In this document: positions 23,385 through 35,862 of the stretch, piece by piece
How the letters are laid out: the number at the start of each line of letters is the position of its first letter
Numbering within the stretch: position 1 is the stretch's first letter
DNA from: Lonicera japonica
Lineage: Eukaryota > Streptophyta > Magnoliopsida > Dipsacales > Caprifoliaceae
Length of the DNA stretch: 64,000 bases
Reading direction: 5' to 3'
Assembly: GCA_021464415.1 (NCBI GenBank)
Contig: CM038470.1
Location: 7,638,394-7,702,393, forward strand
The notes under the pieces: generated by a model
What the model saw: only the letters and a program-made list of their open reading frames with translations
Told to the model about the DNA's origin: nothing
Databases searched by the model: none
Program-made: the position numbers and the translations under genes

Positions 23385-25740
23385 TCACTTATGCACTCTT
23401 GAGAGTGCATCTGATACACCATTTCCAGATCTTCTTATGTACTTGATTGAGTAATCAAAGCCTAAAAGCTTAGTGGACCATTTATGTTGCAGTAATGTGG
23501 AAAAATTTTTTATCAGTAAAATATTTAATACTTTGTTGGTCTGTGAGAATAGTGGAATGGCAGCCAAGCAAGTAATATTTCCAGTGATGAACAGCCATGA
23601 TTATGGCCAACAGTTCTTTCTCAAAAGCAGAGAGGCCCAAATATTTAGGCCCTAGAGCCTTACTAAAATATACAACAGACTTGTTTTATTGTATTAGCAC
23701 AGCTCCTACACCAGTTTTGGATGCATCTGTCTCTAATGTGAATGGTAAGGAAAAATTTGGCATAGTAAGAACAGGAGTTTTGGTCATGGCTTCCTTGAGT
23801 TCAATGAATGATTATTTAGCTTGTGCTTTCTATTGGAAGTTCCTTTTCTTAATCAAGTCAGTAAGAGGTTTGGCAATGAGGCCATAACCTTGAACAAATT
23901 TTCTTTAATAACTTATTAATCCCAAGAATCATCTCAAGTTTTTTAGTGTTGTAAGAGTATGCCAATTTTTCATGCTTTCGATCTTGTTAAGCTCGGCATA
24001 AAACTCCATTATAGCTGATTATATGCCTAAAATATTCTAGTAGTGCTTGTGTAAATCTGCATTTTAACTACTTTGTATAACTAATGTTGCCTCATTAGCT
24101 CAAAAACCTTAGTCAAATATTGAAGGCGAAGGTCCATTGAAGAGCTATATATAAGTATATCATTAAAAAAAATTAGGATAAATTGTCATAGGTGTGGTTC
24201 AAAAACTTGGTTCATGGGAGGTTGAAAGGAGGCTAGGGTATTTGTGAGACCAAAAGGCATCACTTTGAATTCAAAATGCCCTATATGGGTTCTGAAGGTT
24301 GTTTTGGGTATGTCGGCTGCACTTACTCTCACTTCATGGTAACCAGCTCTAAGGTCAATTTTAGAGAAAATGCTTGCCCGTGCAATTCATCCAACAACTC
24401 CTCCATAAGTGGTATTGGGTACTTATCTTTTATCGTCCCCTCATTCAGTTTTCGATAGTCTACAAAAAAACTCAAACTCCCATCTTTTTTTTCACCAAAA
24501 TCACAGGGGATGCAAATGGACTGTGGCTAGGTTGTATGTTCCCATTGTTTAACATTTCTTTTATTAGATTTTCAATCTCATCTTTCTACACAAAAGGGTA
24601 CCTGAATGGCCTCAAGTTGGGTGGTTCAAAGTTGGGTTTAAGGTTAATATGATGGCCCAGTGATCTGTGAAGGGGTAAACCGGTGGGTTCAGTAAATATG
24701 TCTTGATATTGATGTAGTAAATTAATGATTTCAGGTGGGTGGGTGTTCATAGCTGGTTGTGATTACAAATAGGTGGCCTATTAGGTGTTAAGCTTTCTTT
24801 TTGCACATTTTCATTAAACTTTTGCTGGAATTTTCCTTAAACACATTAAATTCAGTAGTAACATGTAGGGTGACCTTCTTGCCTGCCTTTTTAAAAGATA
24901 ACTTCAGTTGTTAAAAATTAAACAATATTAGAATATATTACATTATTTAATCTGTTTTAAGAACCATGTCACAACCACCAATTACAAAAACTCTGAAATC
25001 TACCTTAAATTCAATGCCCTGCATTACCCACTTCAACCTTAGACATATAGCATCATTGATCAATTTATTCCTATCTGCCACTGTAATTGTCATTTGCTTG
25101 GTTTGGTACATGATTTCACCACTTTAAGTGATGATAGCTGGATTTACAAAATTGTGTGTGCTCCCATTGTCAATGAGGATAGTAATAGACACTTATTTGA
25201 CCTTGCCTTTAATTCTAATAGTGCAGGGGTTAGCATTGCCACATAGTGCATGCACTAAATTTTTTATCTCATATTCCTCTTATTCTAACACAACTTCAGA
25301 ATCATGGAACTCTTCTTCTACTTCTTCCTTTAGGGCTAACATAAATAACTGTTGCTGCTTACAGTTATGACCCGGTTTGAAGGTTTCATCACAATTGTAG
25401 CACAGTCCGTTCTATTTTCTTGCCTTTATTTCAGTATAAAATAACCTTCTAATGGGTGTTTGGCTGATGTTTAAGGCGCTAGAACTTAGTGTGGTGACAA
25501 TTTTAGATATTGAGTTAGAATGGTAGATTAGGGAGTGGAATAAGATTTTGATGATGGAATGGTGTAAGATGCAGTATAGTTGAAGGGTTTTTGGTTTCCT
25601 TAGGTTACTTTCTAGCAGTCCGTCCCGCATTTTTGCCATATACATAGCTTGAATGAGGGTGGTAGAAGACAGCATCTGCACCATTTTAGCAGTTTTTTCC
25701 TTCAACCACTAATAAAGCTCGTAATGAAATAGTTGTGGAT
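23385..25740 (-). pseudogene. Ty3-gypsy polyprotein fragment (gag knuckle to RNase H)
   Basis: On the minus strand: a zinc knuckle near 25395-25355 (CYNCDETFKPGHNC), a protease site near 25170 (DNGSTHNFV), a reverse transcriptase at about 24730-24180 (FFVDYRKLNEGTIKDKYPIP and [13 protein letters not shown]), and the end of RNase H at 23567-23385 (WSTKLLGFDYSIKYIRR, then DALSR). Stops and frameshifts occur throughout, and the integrase is absent. The zinc-knuckle spacing and linear gag-pol style differ from the gypsy fragment at 18505-20905, so two lineages are represented. Confidence 0.85.
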
Positions 25741-26261
25741 ACCTCATTCCGTGACCCTCACATTCCTTCATATATATATGTGTTTAATTAAAGGCTTGAA
25801 AAGAATTTAACAACTACAAAATTTGCATAACCAAATAGGTGGTCCAAAATTTCCAGAACTAGGGGAAGACCAAAACGGCTAAACAGATAAATCGTACGAA
25901 TAATCAATAATCTGTACGGTTGTTCCAATATTCCTTATGGATGATCAGTATTTTGTACAGCTAATGGGTCAATGTCGTGTTTTCAAGCCGGGAACTCATG
26001 AGAAAAGTTTACCATAAGCGGCAGGAAGAGAAAACGAAACGGTTTACTGAAGAACTGTACAGACTATTGGATAGCCTATACAAATAATTTGCTCTCTAGG
26101 GCAATGGCAACTGCTATAGAAGCCAGAGCATACTTCAAGACAAAGGTTCGAATTTTGAGACTCAAAATAGAGAGAAAATAGCAGTAAGAGAGTGAAAAGA
26201 TAAATAAAATAGAGAAATTTGTATCTAAAAAGAGAATGGTGAAATAAAGCAGTATTTTTAT
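25741..26261. other. Possible leader or LTR remnant, no gene
   Basis: Lies upstream of the minus-strand gypsy fragment. It repeats short TGTACGG/CTGTACAG motifs. Nothing else was recognised. Confidence 0.3.
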
Positions 26262-26440
26262 ATTTAATTAAGGTGGGTGTACTTATTAATTTGGTGGATA
26301 TTTTAATATTAAATCATTAATAAAATTATATTTGTAAAAATTATATTTTTGTCAGACTATCTATAATCGCAGATTAATTTAATAGACAATGTGGATTAAC
26401 AATAAAAAGTCGTGTATCGAAACAAAATAATCCAAAATAA
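26262..26440 (-). repeat. Solo inverted-repeat remnant of the 10944-type MULE
   Basis: The reverse complement reads GATTATTTTGTTTCGATACA, then GTTAATCCACATTGTCTATT, then TCTGACAAAAATATAATTTT. It follows the left inverted repeat of the element at 10944-12466 in the same order. Confidence 0.6.
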
Positions 26441-27200
26441 ATATTCAAAGTAGTCTAAGCATGCTACGCATTGTTCTTAAAAGAATACCCTCTAAAGTAA
26501 TATCAAGGTGCAGATAGGATACAATGACTATGGGTCTATACTTTATAATGGTGCACTCCCAAATATAGAATCATATGGACAACTTTTTATATTTCTCTAG
26601 TATAAAATTATGACAAAATTGTGATTATTGAGAAAAATATAATTTATTAATTTTGATATAACACAAACACTACCTCACTTTGTTTTGGAACTATTGTTAC
26701 TTGGTTTCTCTCTTACTTTTCACACACCTTAATTGAGCATCCAATGTCTATTTATATATGTGTCAAAGTAGGTTGTCTAAGGAGGTGGTTATCAATGAAT
26801 TATATAAGTTCCTTGTAACTTACAAAATCTTGAAGTGTTAATAGACTAATTAATTTACTTTGGAATTTACACAAAAATTTGTAGTCACATATTATATTTA
26901 GTGCTCAAGATATTCTAAAAGAAGATGAGTTGAATCACTACCAAATGAATTTTTATAAAATTTTGTGCAAACATAAATTTTCATAAAATGAAATTACGTA
27001 GAAGCCTTATCATATTATACATAATATAGAATTACGTAGAAGCCATATATACAACAGAAAGTTTGGTAGAAAGATTTTTTTTTTTTTTTTGGAAAAGATA
27101 AGCTTGGTAGGGATAGAACATTTGTGGGAGATTTGGTAGGGAAAAAAATTGCAAAGATGCTTGAGAGAGAGATGGAACTCAGGAGAAGTTGTATTAATTA
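26441..27200. other. AT-rich intergenic, no gene
   Basis: No reading frame or repeat was recognised apart from a T19 run near 27078-27095. Confidence 0.4.
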
Positions 27201-27508
27201 GGCTCCGTTTGATAGTGACATGGAAAATGAGAATAAAAATAACTAATTTGGATGAAAAGATGAAAAATAAGTTGAGGCATATGGTGAGATCCTCTCCATC
27301 TCATACTCATTTTTGTGAATATATGTCCTCCATCCTCCTTTAATGTTTTGTGAAAAAAATTTCTCTACCATCACCCAAAGAAAATTTTGTCATGGAAAAA
27401 AGCAAAAAGCAAGAGTTAATCTCACCACATCCCTCAACTTATTTTTCATCTTCTCACATAAATTAGTTATTTTTATTTTCATTTTCCATATTACTATCAA
27501 ACGGAGCC
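27201..27508. mobile_element. Tourist-like MITE, 308 bp
   Basis: Inverted repeats of about 90 bases start GGCTCCGTTTGATAGTGACA at the left and GGCTCCGTTTGATAGTAATA at the right. The 3-bp flank TTA occurs on both sides (27198-27200 and 27509-27511), which is the target preference of PIF/Harbinger elements. No transposase is encoded. Confidence 0.85.
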
Positions 27509-27511
27509 TTA

Positions 27512-28136
27512 GAGAAAGAAAATTAGCGCAACAATCAAGGGATTTAAATTTTGATTGAGCGGTTTTTCAAAATTTGTAGCAATTAATCTTTTAAAAAAAC
27601 ATTCGTGATGCCATTTTTAATGGTCATTTTTATTTATATAAATTTTTATGATAAATTAAAAAATATACTCAAATTGAGTTTTTTTTAACTATTTTTATGT
27701 GAGATAAAAGTTGAGTGGCATGAAAAATTTCTATCACCATTTTTACATGTAGAAAACTAGAAATGGTGATAGAAATTTTTAATATGACATAATGCATACT
27801 CATTGAATATAAGAAACTCACTAATTTTCTCTGATTTTTAAATAAATACAAAGTAAGATAGAAATGACACCATTAGATAAATGTATTAAAAGAATTATGA
27901 CATATATAATAGAAATGAATTTATAAAAAATATCATTAGAGATGGCCTTGTTTAAAACTTTTTTGTATACACAATTATATTTTTAAATATATTAAAAATA
28001 TTATAACATATAAAATAAAAATAAATTTATAAAAATTATCATTAAAAAAATAAATTTTTTAATATCTTAGAATGAATCAAATTGGACCAAAGAGATTTTA
28101 AAATTGAAACAAAATATGGCAAGTTGAAAACATTAC
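27512..28136. other. AT-rich intergenic, no gene
   Basis: Contains a short local inverted repeat near 27715-27775 (AAAATTTCTATCACCATTTT and its mirror). No gene is visible. Confidence 0.4.
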
Positions 28137-28450
28137 GCTCCTGTTTGGTTGGTGTTTTAAAAACCGGTTTTTAAAATTTGTAACTAAAGTCAATTTTAAT
28201 ATCACATTTCTCAAAATTCACTTCATTTTATTTTATCTCGTATAAAAAATTTAAAATACCGTAACTTTAAATTTAAAAATCAAAATTAAATAAATATATA
28301 TATATATATATATTTAAAACTTACTTATCGAAATTTATAAAATAAAATTTATTACAGTTATTCTTTGAAATTTTTTTATAATTATTTTAAATTAATTAAA
28401 AAAAAACTCTAAAGAAAATTTAAATTCACTTTCTATTTTCTAAGCTCCTT
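28137..28450. mobile_element. Tourist-like MITE, degenerate copy 2, upstream of gene D
   Basis: The left end CTGTTTGGTTGGTGTTTTAA and the internal CTTATCGAAATTTATAAAAT match the 32739-33055 element. It ends about 110 bp upstream of the gene D start codon. The right end is eroded. Confidence 0.6.
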
Positions 28451-28559
28451 TCACATTTTCCAAAAACCCACTTCAAATGTTCTAAACCCTAATTTGTCAA
28501 TCCGCAAACAGAAAATGCCAGTTTATCCCTTCCTATAAACAGATCAATACATTTTCGCC

Positions 28560-30847
28560 ATGGCTGACCTTGACTCGAACAACAGCACGATCAACCCTCG
28601 CAGTCTCAACGACTTCCCAGAACACCTTCTCATACACATCCTCACATTCCTGCCCACACTCGACGCTGTACGATCCTCTCTCCTCTCTCGAAAATGGCGA
28701 AACCTGTGGTCCACAATCCCTTCCCTCAACTTCGATTACTCCCTTTTCCCTTCCTCGCCCTCCGATACTCGCCGCAGATTCGCCTCCTTCGTCGACCAAA
28801 CCCTAATCCTCCGCTCCCCCTCTCCCCTCCTCAAACTCAAATTCCAATTCCACTTTGCCGAGTACTTCTACCGCTCCCACATCGACTCCTGGATCCACTA
28901 CGCCATCAATCACAACGCTGTGGAACTCGATATTGACTTCTACATCGATCGGGAATACCATATCTGCAACATTGATAATGATGATGGTAATGATAATGAT
29001 AATAATAGTGAGTGTGATTATGATTTTAACTTCTGTTCTCTGAGAAATTCCCGTGTTACGGATCTGAAGATCTGTCGTTGTGACCTGATTTTGCCTCACA
29101 ATATGTCAGCCTCGAAATTCGGTTCTATTAAGTCGGTTTATCTCGATCAGATTTATTTGGCGGATGAGATGGTTGTGGATTTGATTTTGGGGTGCGTTAA
29201 TCTGGAGAAGATGGTTTTGGATTATTGTTATGGGATGAAGAGTTTGAGGATTTGTTCTTCCAAGTTGAAGGAGTTGTCGCTTTGGTGCTTTCATACGCAA
29301 AATGAAGAAGAAGTATCGCTCGAGATATGTTGTCCGAATTTACGGTTTATAAGTATTATTAATTTTCAGATGGGAAAGTATTGCATTAAGGATTCAAATT
29401 CTCTAGTTGAAGCACATGTTGAATTCCTTCAGGAATTAAGGAATTATAGCTATTGGAGTAAGGTTGCGAGGTTATTCACTGGTGTTAAGCGTTTTACAGT
29501 GCAAAATTGGTGGTTTAAGGTATCTCTTGCTCCGTAGTTCAAATTTTGTTTGTTATACATATATGTAGTTAGAGCTGAAATTGGTCAGATTTTTGTCTCT
29601 TAACACTGATTTAAGGTATCATTATTCTGAACAAACTAATTTGGCTGCTTAAATTGTGTGTACAACATGATTGAATTTTAGATGGGAATGTAGTTTGATT
29701 TTAGATTGTGTGTACAAACTAAATTGGTATGTAGTTTGAATTTTAGATGGGAATGGATTGGTCTTGTTTTTGTGTAATTACTAATTAGTAAGGAATAAGA
29801 GAGAGCTAATCGGATTTGGGATGATTTTAAAAAGAAACTTCAAGTACAAATCATCTGCATACCAATTTATGTCGTGTGAGAGATATTTGACTGATGCTTT
29901 GGTGTGTAGATTGTAGTTGGTGAAATGTATCTTAAGGGCAGGGCGGAACAGGTAAGAGCTGGTGGAGCAATAGCTCTGATCCCATCCTTGAGATGTCTAA
30001 TAGAATTTGCATATGGAGGATTTCCAATTTACATGGTCCAGCAACAGAGAAGTTCCTTCTTTTTGCAAATTGAATTTTGCCATATTTTGTTATCATGAGA
30101 TGATTTATCTTACAGTTGTCCTATTTTGTTTATTGGACAGCCATTTTTATTTTCAACAAGTTTTGAGTGTGATTATGATTTGAATTTCTCGAATTAATTG
30201 TGTAATTGTGTCTATATCAAATATACTTCGTGTAGAGGCATAGTTGAAGGATTTTGCGAGTTCTGTCTCTCCATGGAGAACACTACGTTATTGCTCGTCC
30301 AATTTGTTTCCTTCTTCTTTTTTTTGATATTATAGCGTCCATTCTCACTTAAATATCTACATCTGAAGCTTCTAGGCCAGAAGGATTCTTCCTCAGGCCG
30401 TTTTGCGTTAAACAACCTCAAACATTTGCGACTGCAGACAGAATATACAAAGCACGATCTTCTTGGTATGGCTGCATTGTTCAAAATTTGTCCAAACATC
30501 ACCACACTGACGCTAGATGACCTTTTCAAAGTAGACCCAGATGTGAGTTTCTCTACATGATTCTCTGCACTCCAACACTGACCATATTAAGCATTCTACA
30601 ACTTGATATGTATATATATATTCTTTTCTTGTTACAGGAGGGCTTATCAGAGGAGTTATTGAATAAACCTTTGAATCTTAGCATACCAAATCTCAAGATT
30701 GTCAAGTTGAAAAACTACGGGGGTACAGAGAATGAGTTGCAGTTCTTGATGCTCGTGAAGAAACATGGAACTGTCATGGAAAAGATTGTAATTTCTCAAG
30801 AAGCAAATGAGATTTCATTTCCTCTCCGTGGATCTTCTGCCTGTTGA
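28560..30847 (+). CDS. F-box/LRR/FBD protein, gene D (458 aa, three exons)
   Basis: Exons 28560-29519 (320 codons), 30336-30542 (69) and 30638-30847 (69 plus stop), all phase 0. Donors are GTATCT and GTGAGT; acceptors are ATTATAG and GTTACAG. The F-box is at residues about 16-58 (DFPEHLLIHILTFLPTLDA, then RKWRNLW). LRRs follow (LEKMVLDYCYGMKSLRI, LKELSLWCF), then an exon 2 LRR (LNNLKHLRLQTEYTKHDLLG) and an FBD-like exon 3 (SIPNLKIVKLKNYGGTENEL). An acidic, asparagine-rich insert lies at about residues 138-155 (DNDDGNDNDNNSE). The expected role is an SCF substrate receptor; the target is unknown. Exon layout matches gene B, but the C-terminus ends 22 residues earlier, at a TGA. The start ATG lies in TTTTCGCCATGG. 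Confidence 0.88.
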
Positions 30848-31013
30848 TTTGTTGTGGGGAAGGTGGATACTGAAATTTACCCTCGTGGGCTCGTTTGAGA
30901 GTTCCTTTTCCTTTTTTTTTTCTTTTTGGGTAGAACTTTAAGAATAAAAAGTTGTTTACATATTTTATGAAAGTCTTTACCGATGAATCTAGCATTTTGT
31001 GTTATTCACATGC

Positions 31014-31936
31014 AAGGTAGTCAATATCGCGTATCGGATGCGTATCGTTTTATCAAAAAATAGTATCGTGTATCGCAATGTATCATAAGATACACTTTGA
31101 TTTTGATATTTACACTATTATATATTTTTATGTATACAAACTCATGTATAAATATATCAAATATGCATCTAAATAAAAAATATCCATATTTTATATATAT
31201 TTGATTAAATATTAAAAGGTCAAATCCAAAAAATCAATGCACTTCTAAATAAATAAGGTTCATAATCTAATAAAGGCTCGTTCACTACCAATGTTTTAAA
31301 TATATACTACCAATGTTTTAAAATACATAGTAAAATATTACTCATAAAATTATGGGCCCTCGTGTCCCGAACTTGCTGCCCTTTCATGTTTTTGTTTTAT
31401 ACTCATCATTTATGTCAAAAAAGTAAAAGAAAAAGTAGGTCATATTCTCTTTCTCTCTCTCTGTATATATCTTCTTCCTTTTCCTCTTTCGTTTCCATTT
31501 TCCACCGACATATTTCTTCCGCAAGTCGCCGTCGACCTCCTCGCCGCCGGCACCAGCAAATTAGGTACACTCTCTCCTCGCTGCCAGATCGCCATTTCTC
31601 TCTCTCTATTTCTCTCGTAATATTTTTGGGGCTTTAGGGTTCAAATGAGTTATTTTTTGGGGCAAATCAGGTCCTCTCTCTCTTCTCCTTCTTCGTGTAT
31701 TTGGGGTTTAGGTTTAGAAGCTGGGAAAGTGTTTTATTTTAAGAAAAAAACCTCGACAAAACGACCAAAACGAAAAAAAAAATCGTCCGATACGAGATAT
31801 CTGGCGATACGCTAAAATATCTCGATACGTCAATGTGTATCGCTGATACACTCCCAAACTCGATACAGTTAACGATACGTATCTATTTACCCACGAGACG
31901 ATACGTATCGCGTATCGTACGATATCTACTACCATG
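31014..31936. mobile_element. Pack-MULE-like element, 923 bp, 9-bp target duplication
   Basis: TTCACATGC flanks both ends exactly (31005-31013 and 31937-31945). The ends GGTAGTCAATATCG and, inverted, GGTAGTAGATATCG lead into GTATCG-rich subterminal repeats. The middle (about 31440-31735) looks like a captured host leader: CT-rich, then GC-rich (CGCCGTCGACCTCCTCGCCG), then an AATTAG/GTACAC splice donor near 31564 and intron-like sequence. No complete gene remains. It lies about 170 bp downstream of gene D. Confidence 0.8.
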
Positions 31937-31945
31937 TTCACATGC

Positions 31946-32574
31946 TTTTTTAATTGCATTTTATCAATATTATTCGCAAAGGGGATGAATCAAAAAATTT
32001 TCAAGGAATTAACAAACTTAGCAGTAATAGTTTTTCTAAATGAGGGCTGTTTTTAGGAGTTCGAAAATGTTTTAGATTTTTTTTTCCCTATCTTTAGTGC
32101 TTATTTGGTGTTTGATTTCATTTTATTTTGCGTATGCGTAAGCCACCAAGTTATGAGTGATTGTGGGCTATTATGGGTGTGCATCACTTCAAAACCAATA
32201 TATTTAGGGTGTTTTTAAATGTATTTATAAAATCAGTCTTCTCACTTCAACGTGATAAATTTTACACTTCATCCCAGTAGTGGAGTAAGTTTACTGAAAT
32301 AATTCAGGAACGATAAAGTTTTGTCGTTAAAAGTAAAAATATTAAATAATATTAATTTTTTCATTAATATAAGACATAATAAATAAAATTTACATCGTTC
32401 TTAATAATTTTTTTTTTTTGTCTAAATAGTACCTCCGAGATACAAAATATTAATTGTGATAAATACAATTTTAGCAATTATATGATATTTTATATAATTT
32501 TTTACTGTTCATAGCCCTTAAATAAATATAAGTCTTAATTTGTTAAACCAAAAATATTAAAAGATCAATTTGTT
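31946..32574. other. AT-rich intergenic, no gene
   Basis: A stretch at 32210-32245 is an inverted relative of 37760-37800 (GAGAAGACTGATTTTAT). No reading frame of note. Confidence 0.35.
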
Positions 32575-32720
32575 GTATGTATATATATATGAATGAATTT
32601 TCAATGGTTACCTTCTCTTTCTACCCATTGATGGGTACTGACAATAATTAATGCACATTGGTGAGGTGTCAAATCCTTTAACCTGTTATAGCAGGTTAAT
32701 GTGACCTATTCTATTTTTAT
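32575..32720 (+). repeat. Interspersed repeat, inverted relative of 36895-37105
   Basis: Begins with a TA run and then TTTCAATGGTTACC, TCTTTCTACCCATTGATGGG and AATTAATGCACATTGG. The same blocks occur in the same order on the opposite strand at 36895-37105. Family unknown. The last part holds a hairpin, TTTAACCTGTTATAGCAGGTTAA. Confidence 0.6.
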
Positions 32721-32738
32721 CTTTTTAATTAAACTTTA

Positions 32739-33055
32739 GGTGGTGTTTGGTTGAGATTTTAAAATCAAGTTTTTAAAAATTTTACCAAAAAGTCAACTTT
32801 TCTTCACACCTCCCAAATTACTTTACTTTCTCTCTCATAATTTTTTTAAAACACCATAACTTTAAATTCAAAAATTGGAATTAGATAACAAAAATATATT
32901 TGAAACCTAATTATCGAGATCTATAAAACAAGATCCATTGTGACTATTTTTTTAATTTTTTTTACAAGTTTTTTTGAATTGGTTGAAAAAAACTTTAACA
33001 AAAATTAAATTCACTTTTCAAAACATGTTTTAAAATCTCAACCAAACAAGATTCC
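32739..33055. mobile_element. Tourist-like MITE, best preserved copy 3
   Basis: The left end is GGTGGTGTTTGGTTGAGATT and the right end, inverted, is GGAATCTTGTTTGGTTGAGA. The 3-bp duplication TTA is present on both sides (32736-32738 and 33056-33058). It is the reference copy for the elements at 17045 and 28137. Confidence 0.85.
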
Positions 33056-33058
33056 TTA

Positions 33059-35773
33059 AATGTTTTATTTGCCAACTAAACCTAGGATAACCCAATTTCA
33101 AATTAGGATAAGTGTTTATGGGTGTTTTCGTCTTTTCAGTTTTATAGTTAATTAATAACATAAGTTTATTGAAAATAACACTTTTAAAATATATTTGACT
33201 TTGAATTTTCATCTTTATACAATAGGTATACAAATTACATACAACTAAAGTATTATTTCAATAACACTTTCAATTTAATTATTTTATTATCATTCGTGAC
33301 AAATCATATCACAATAAAAACTCAAAAATTAATTTGAAGCGTCTCATATAGCATGTGTTAGTGGTTTTATTAGTCACTGTTCAACTAAATAATAATTTTA
33401 ACACAATAACATAAAATAATATTAAAAGAAACTTATTTTCTTAATTTAACGTATTTCAAACAAACTCAACTTTTAATAATTTAATAAGATACAGAAGTAT
33501 GCGCATGATTTAAGGGAAAATTTTATAAATAATTTGTCGTTACTTAATTCCGCGCTTAAATACAATAAAACCCTACTTTTATGTAAAATAATTAAATTAG
33601 TATAGCGAATAAGTAGGAGTCGATACAAATTCAAGTTAATACTTTAAAAGTAGGAAAGTTTGTCGAAATCCAATATTTTAGGAATTTAGATTAAAACAAT
33701 TTTTAAATTTTTATTTTTGAAATTATTTTAACTAAGAAACAAAACCAATTATATTAACTCTAGCAAGTATGTAATCAATAATAAAAAAATCCCAAGGAAA
33801 GAGAATCCACCACCATGGATATAAACAAAAAAGTATTTAATTATATTTTTAATATTCATCCCTACTATGTAAACAAATTTCAAATCACCATCATTCTTTC
33901 TTTAAAACTAATGTAAATAAAAATAGGTATCGCCTGTATCCTCATTTATGGTGATCATAAGAGATCCATCATTTATTTTAAAAACATTTAAAGTACTAGA
34001 AAGAAAACACGTTATAATAATGGTAATTTCAAAATCTATTTTAATTCGGGACGAATAATTAAAAATCAATTAGAATTAAAATAAGCTCATTACATCCATG
34101 GTGGTTCATCCTTCCCTTTTGAGAGATAATTTAGCCAAGCATATTAAATAAATAATACATTAAAACAAAATAATAATTCATCATTAAAATTTAAAATTAA
34201 AGTACTTGAATACAAACTATAGATAATTAAAAAGTTAAAAAGCGTCCCTGTTTATGATGCTCGAACTAGCGTGTACTGCATGGCTTTACGCTGTCCATTT
34301 ATTCACCTTCAATACTTCGGCTACACGGCAACTAGTATATGGAGGATTTTATCTCTTTATAACTCTCTAACAATATCTATATTCTATCTGTTTTTTTCTA
34401 TCTTTTTTCTATGATTTTAGGTGTAGAGAATAGGTCTATATTTAGTAATAAGAGATACAAGTTTAAAATATTTAGAAAACTATAATTATAAAAGAAATAA
34501 CAAATACGAGTTCAATTAATTAAGAAATAATAAGGAGTTGTATTTTAATTATGAGAGAATATTGAATTGGAATATTCTTTCTTCTTTATCTTCCTTTTTG
34601 ATCTTTAATAGACTTATTCCACATTTTTATCATAATTTACTTCTTTCCTACAAAAAGTCAAAATAAATATTATTCCTCCATAATTTAGGCATTAATTATA
34701 TTCTAAAAAAATATTATTTGCAAGTTTAAATAGCATTTTGAGACACTTATCAACGCACGACTTCCTAAATAACACTTAAAATATATCTTATTTAGTATTA
34801 AATAATTAACTATTTGGTTCAATAATCAATGTATTGTGTTCGACAAACAAATTTTGTACCATTTTCAAAATTGAGAAGTATATCCACTAATTAAAATTAA
34901 TTTATAATTGTACTAATTTAGATTACATTTTCATTTAGATTCCTAATCGAAATCTACTTTTATTTTAATTTATTTTCTATTTTGTTTTAAGGTGCATTTG
35001 AATTATATAATTGAATTTAGCTTTAAAATTCATAAATCTAAGATTCAAAAATTACATATTTGAAATACAAGAGCTTAAAATTTTGTTTTTGCTTAACAAA
35101 TACAAGAAAATTGATTTCTAAATCCAAATATTATTCCTCTAAAATTTATATTTAGTTGATTAGTAAGCTATTTTTATTTTTTAACATTGTGGCAGAACTT
35201 ATGCTTACACATAATTAACCCGTTTTACTCGACCCGCCCTTATTATAGTATTTTATTTCTTATAATATATCATAATTACCATGGGACGGGAGTGGGTTTA
35301 TGCATATAATATTTGAGACGGATTTAGATTTTAAAAAATAAAACCTGCACCGGGCTAGAATGTGTTTATAAGCTTGTTGGGTTTGGGTTTGGACAGCACA
35401 CGATCCTTTGTCATCATTCATATTATTATTATAATTAATTTTACAAGTATATTTATAATAACAAAAAATAATAATTTGTTTAAAAACTAATTAATATTTT
35501 TTTCAAATTCGCAAGTTTGGGATCTCTAAGGAACAACTCTATTTCTAAAATTTGAAAGTTAACTTTAAGATAAGTATCAAATCTCATTATTTGAATATAT
35601 TTATAAATCTTAAATCATAATTTCACAGCAAACAAAAATATTTAGATTTGAGATTCCAAATCTCATGTTAAAATTTTATCTCAAATCCACATTCCAAACA
35701 CACCCTTAAAGAATTTTAAAAGGTTTTATTAAAAGATATTTTCAATTAACTATGTTATTAATACTTCCACCCC
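33059..35773. other. Long AT-rich intergenic region, no gene
   Basis: No coding sequence is visible on either strand. A more GC-rich patch at 34235-34330 and a CCCG/GGGCTAG-rich patch at 35215-35400 are probably pieces of dispersed repeats that I cannot classify. Confidence 0.4.

Positions 35774-35861
<88 letters not shown>
35774..35861 (+). repeat. (AAT)n microsatellite, about 29 units
   Basis: Uninterrupted ATA/AAT triplets over 88 bases, directly before a 50-bp tandem duplication. Confidence 0.95.

Positions 35862-35862
<1 letters not shown>

Noticed and set aside
27149..27558. Two consecutive open frames on the plus strand
   Set aside because: They fall within the Tourist-like MITE at 27201-27508 and follow its inverted repeats.
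28803..29099. 98-codon open frame on the minus strand opposite gene D
   Set aside because: A shadow of exon 1 of gene D with low-complexity isoleucine runs.
31362..31637. 91-codon open frame in the 31014 element
   Set aside because: It reads through a CT-rich leader and a splice donor, and the serine/arginine bias is compositional.
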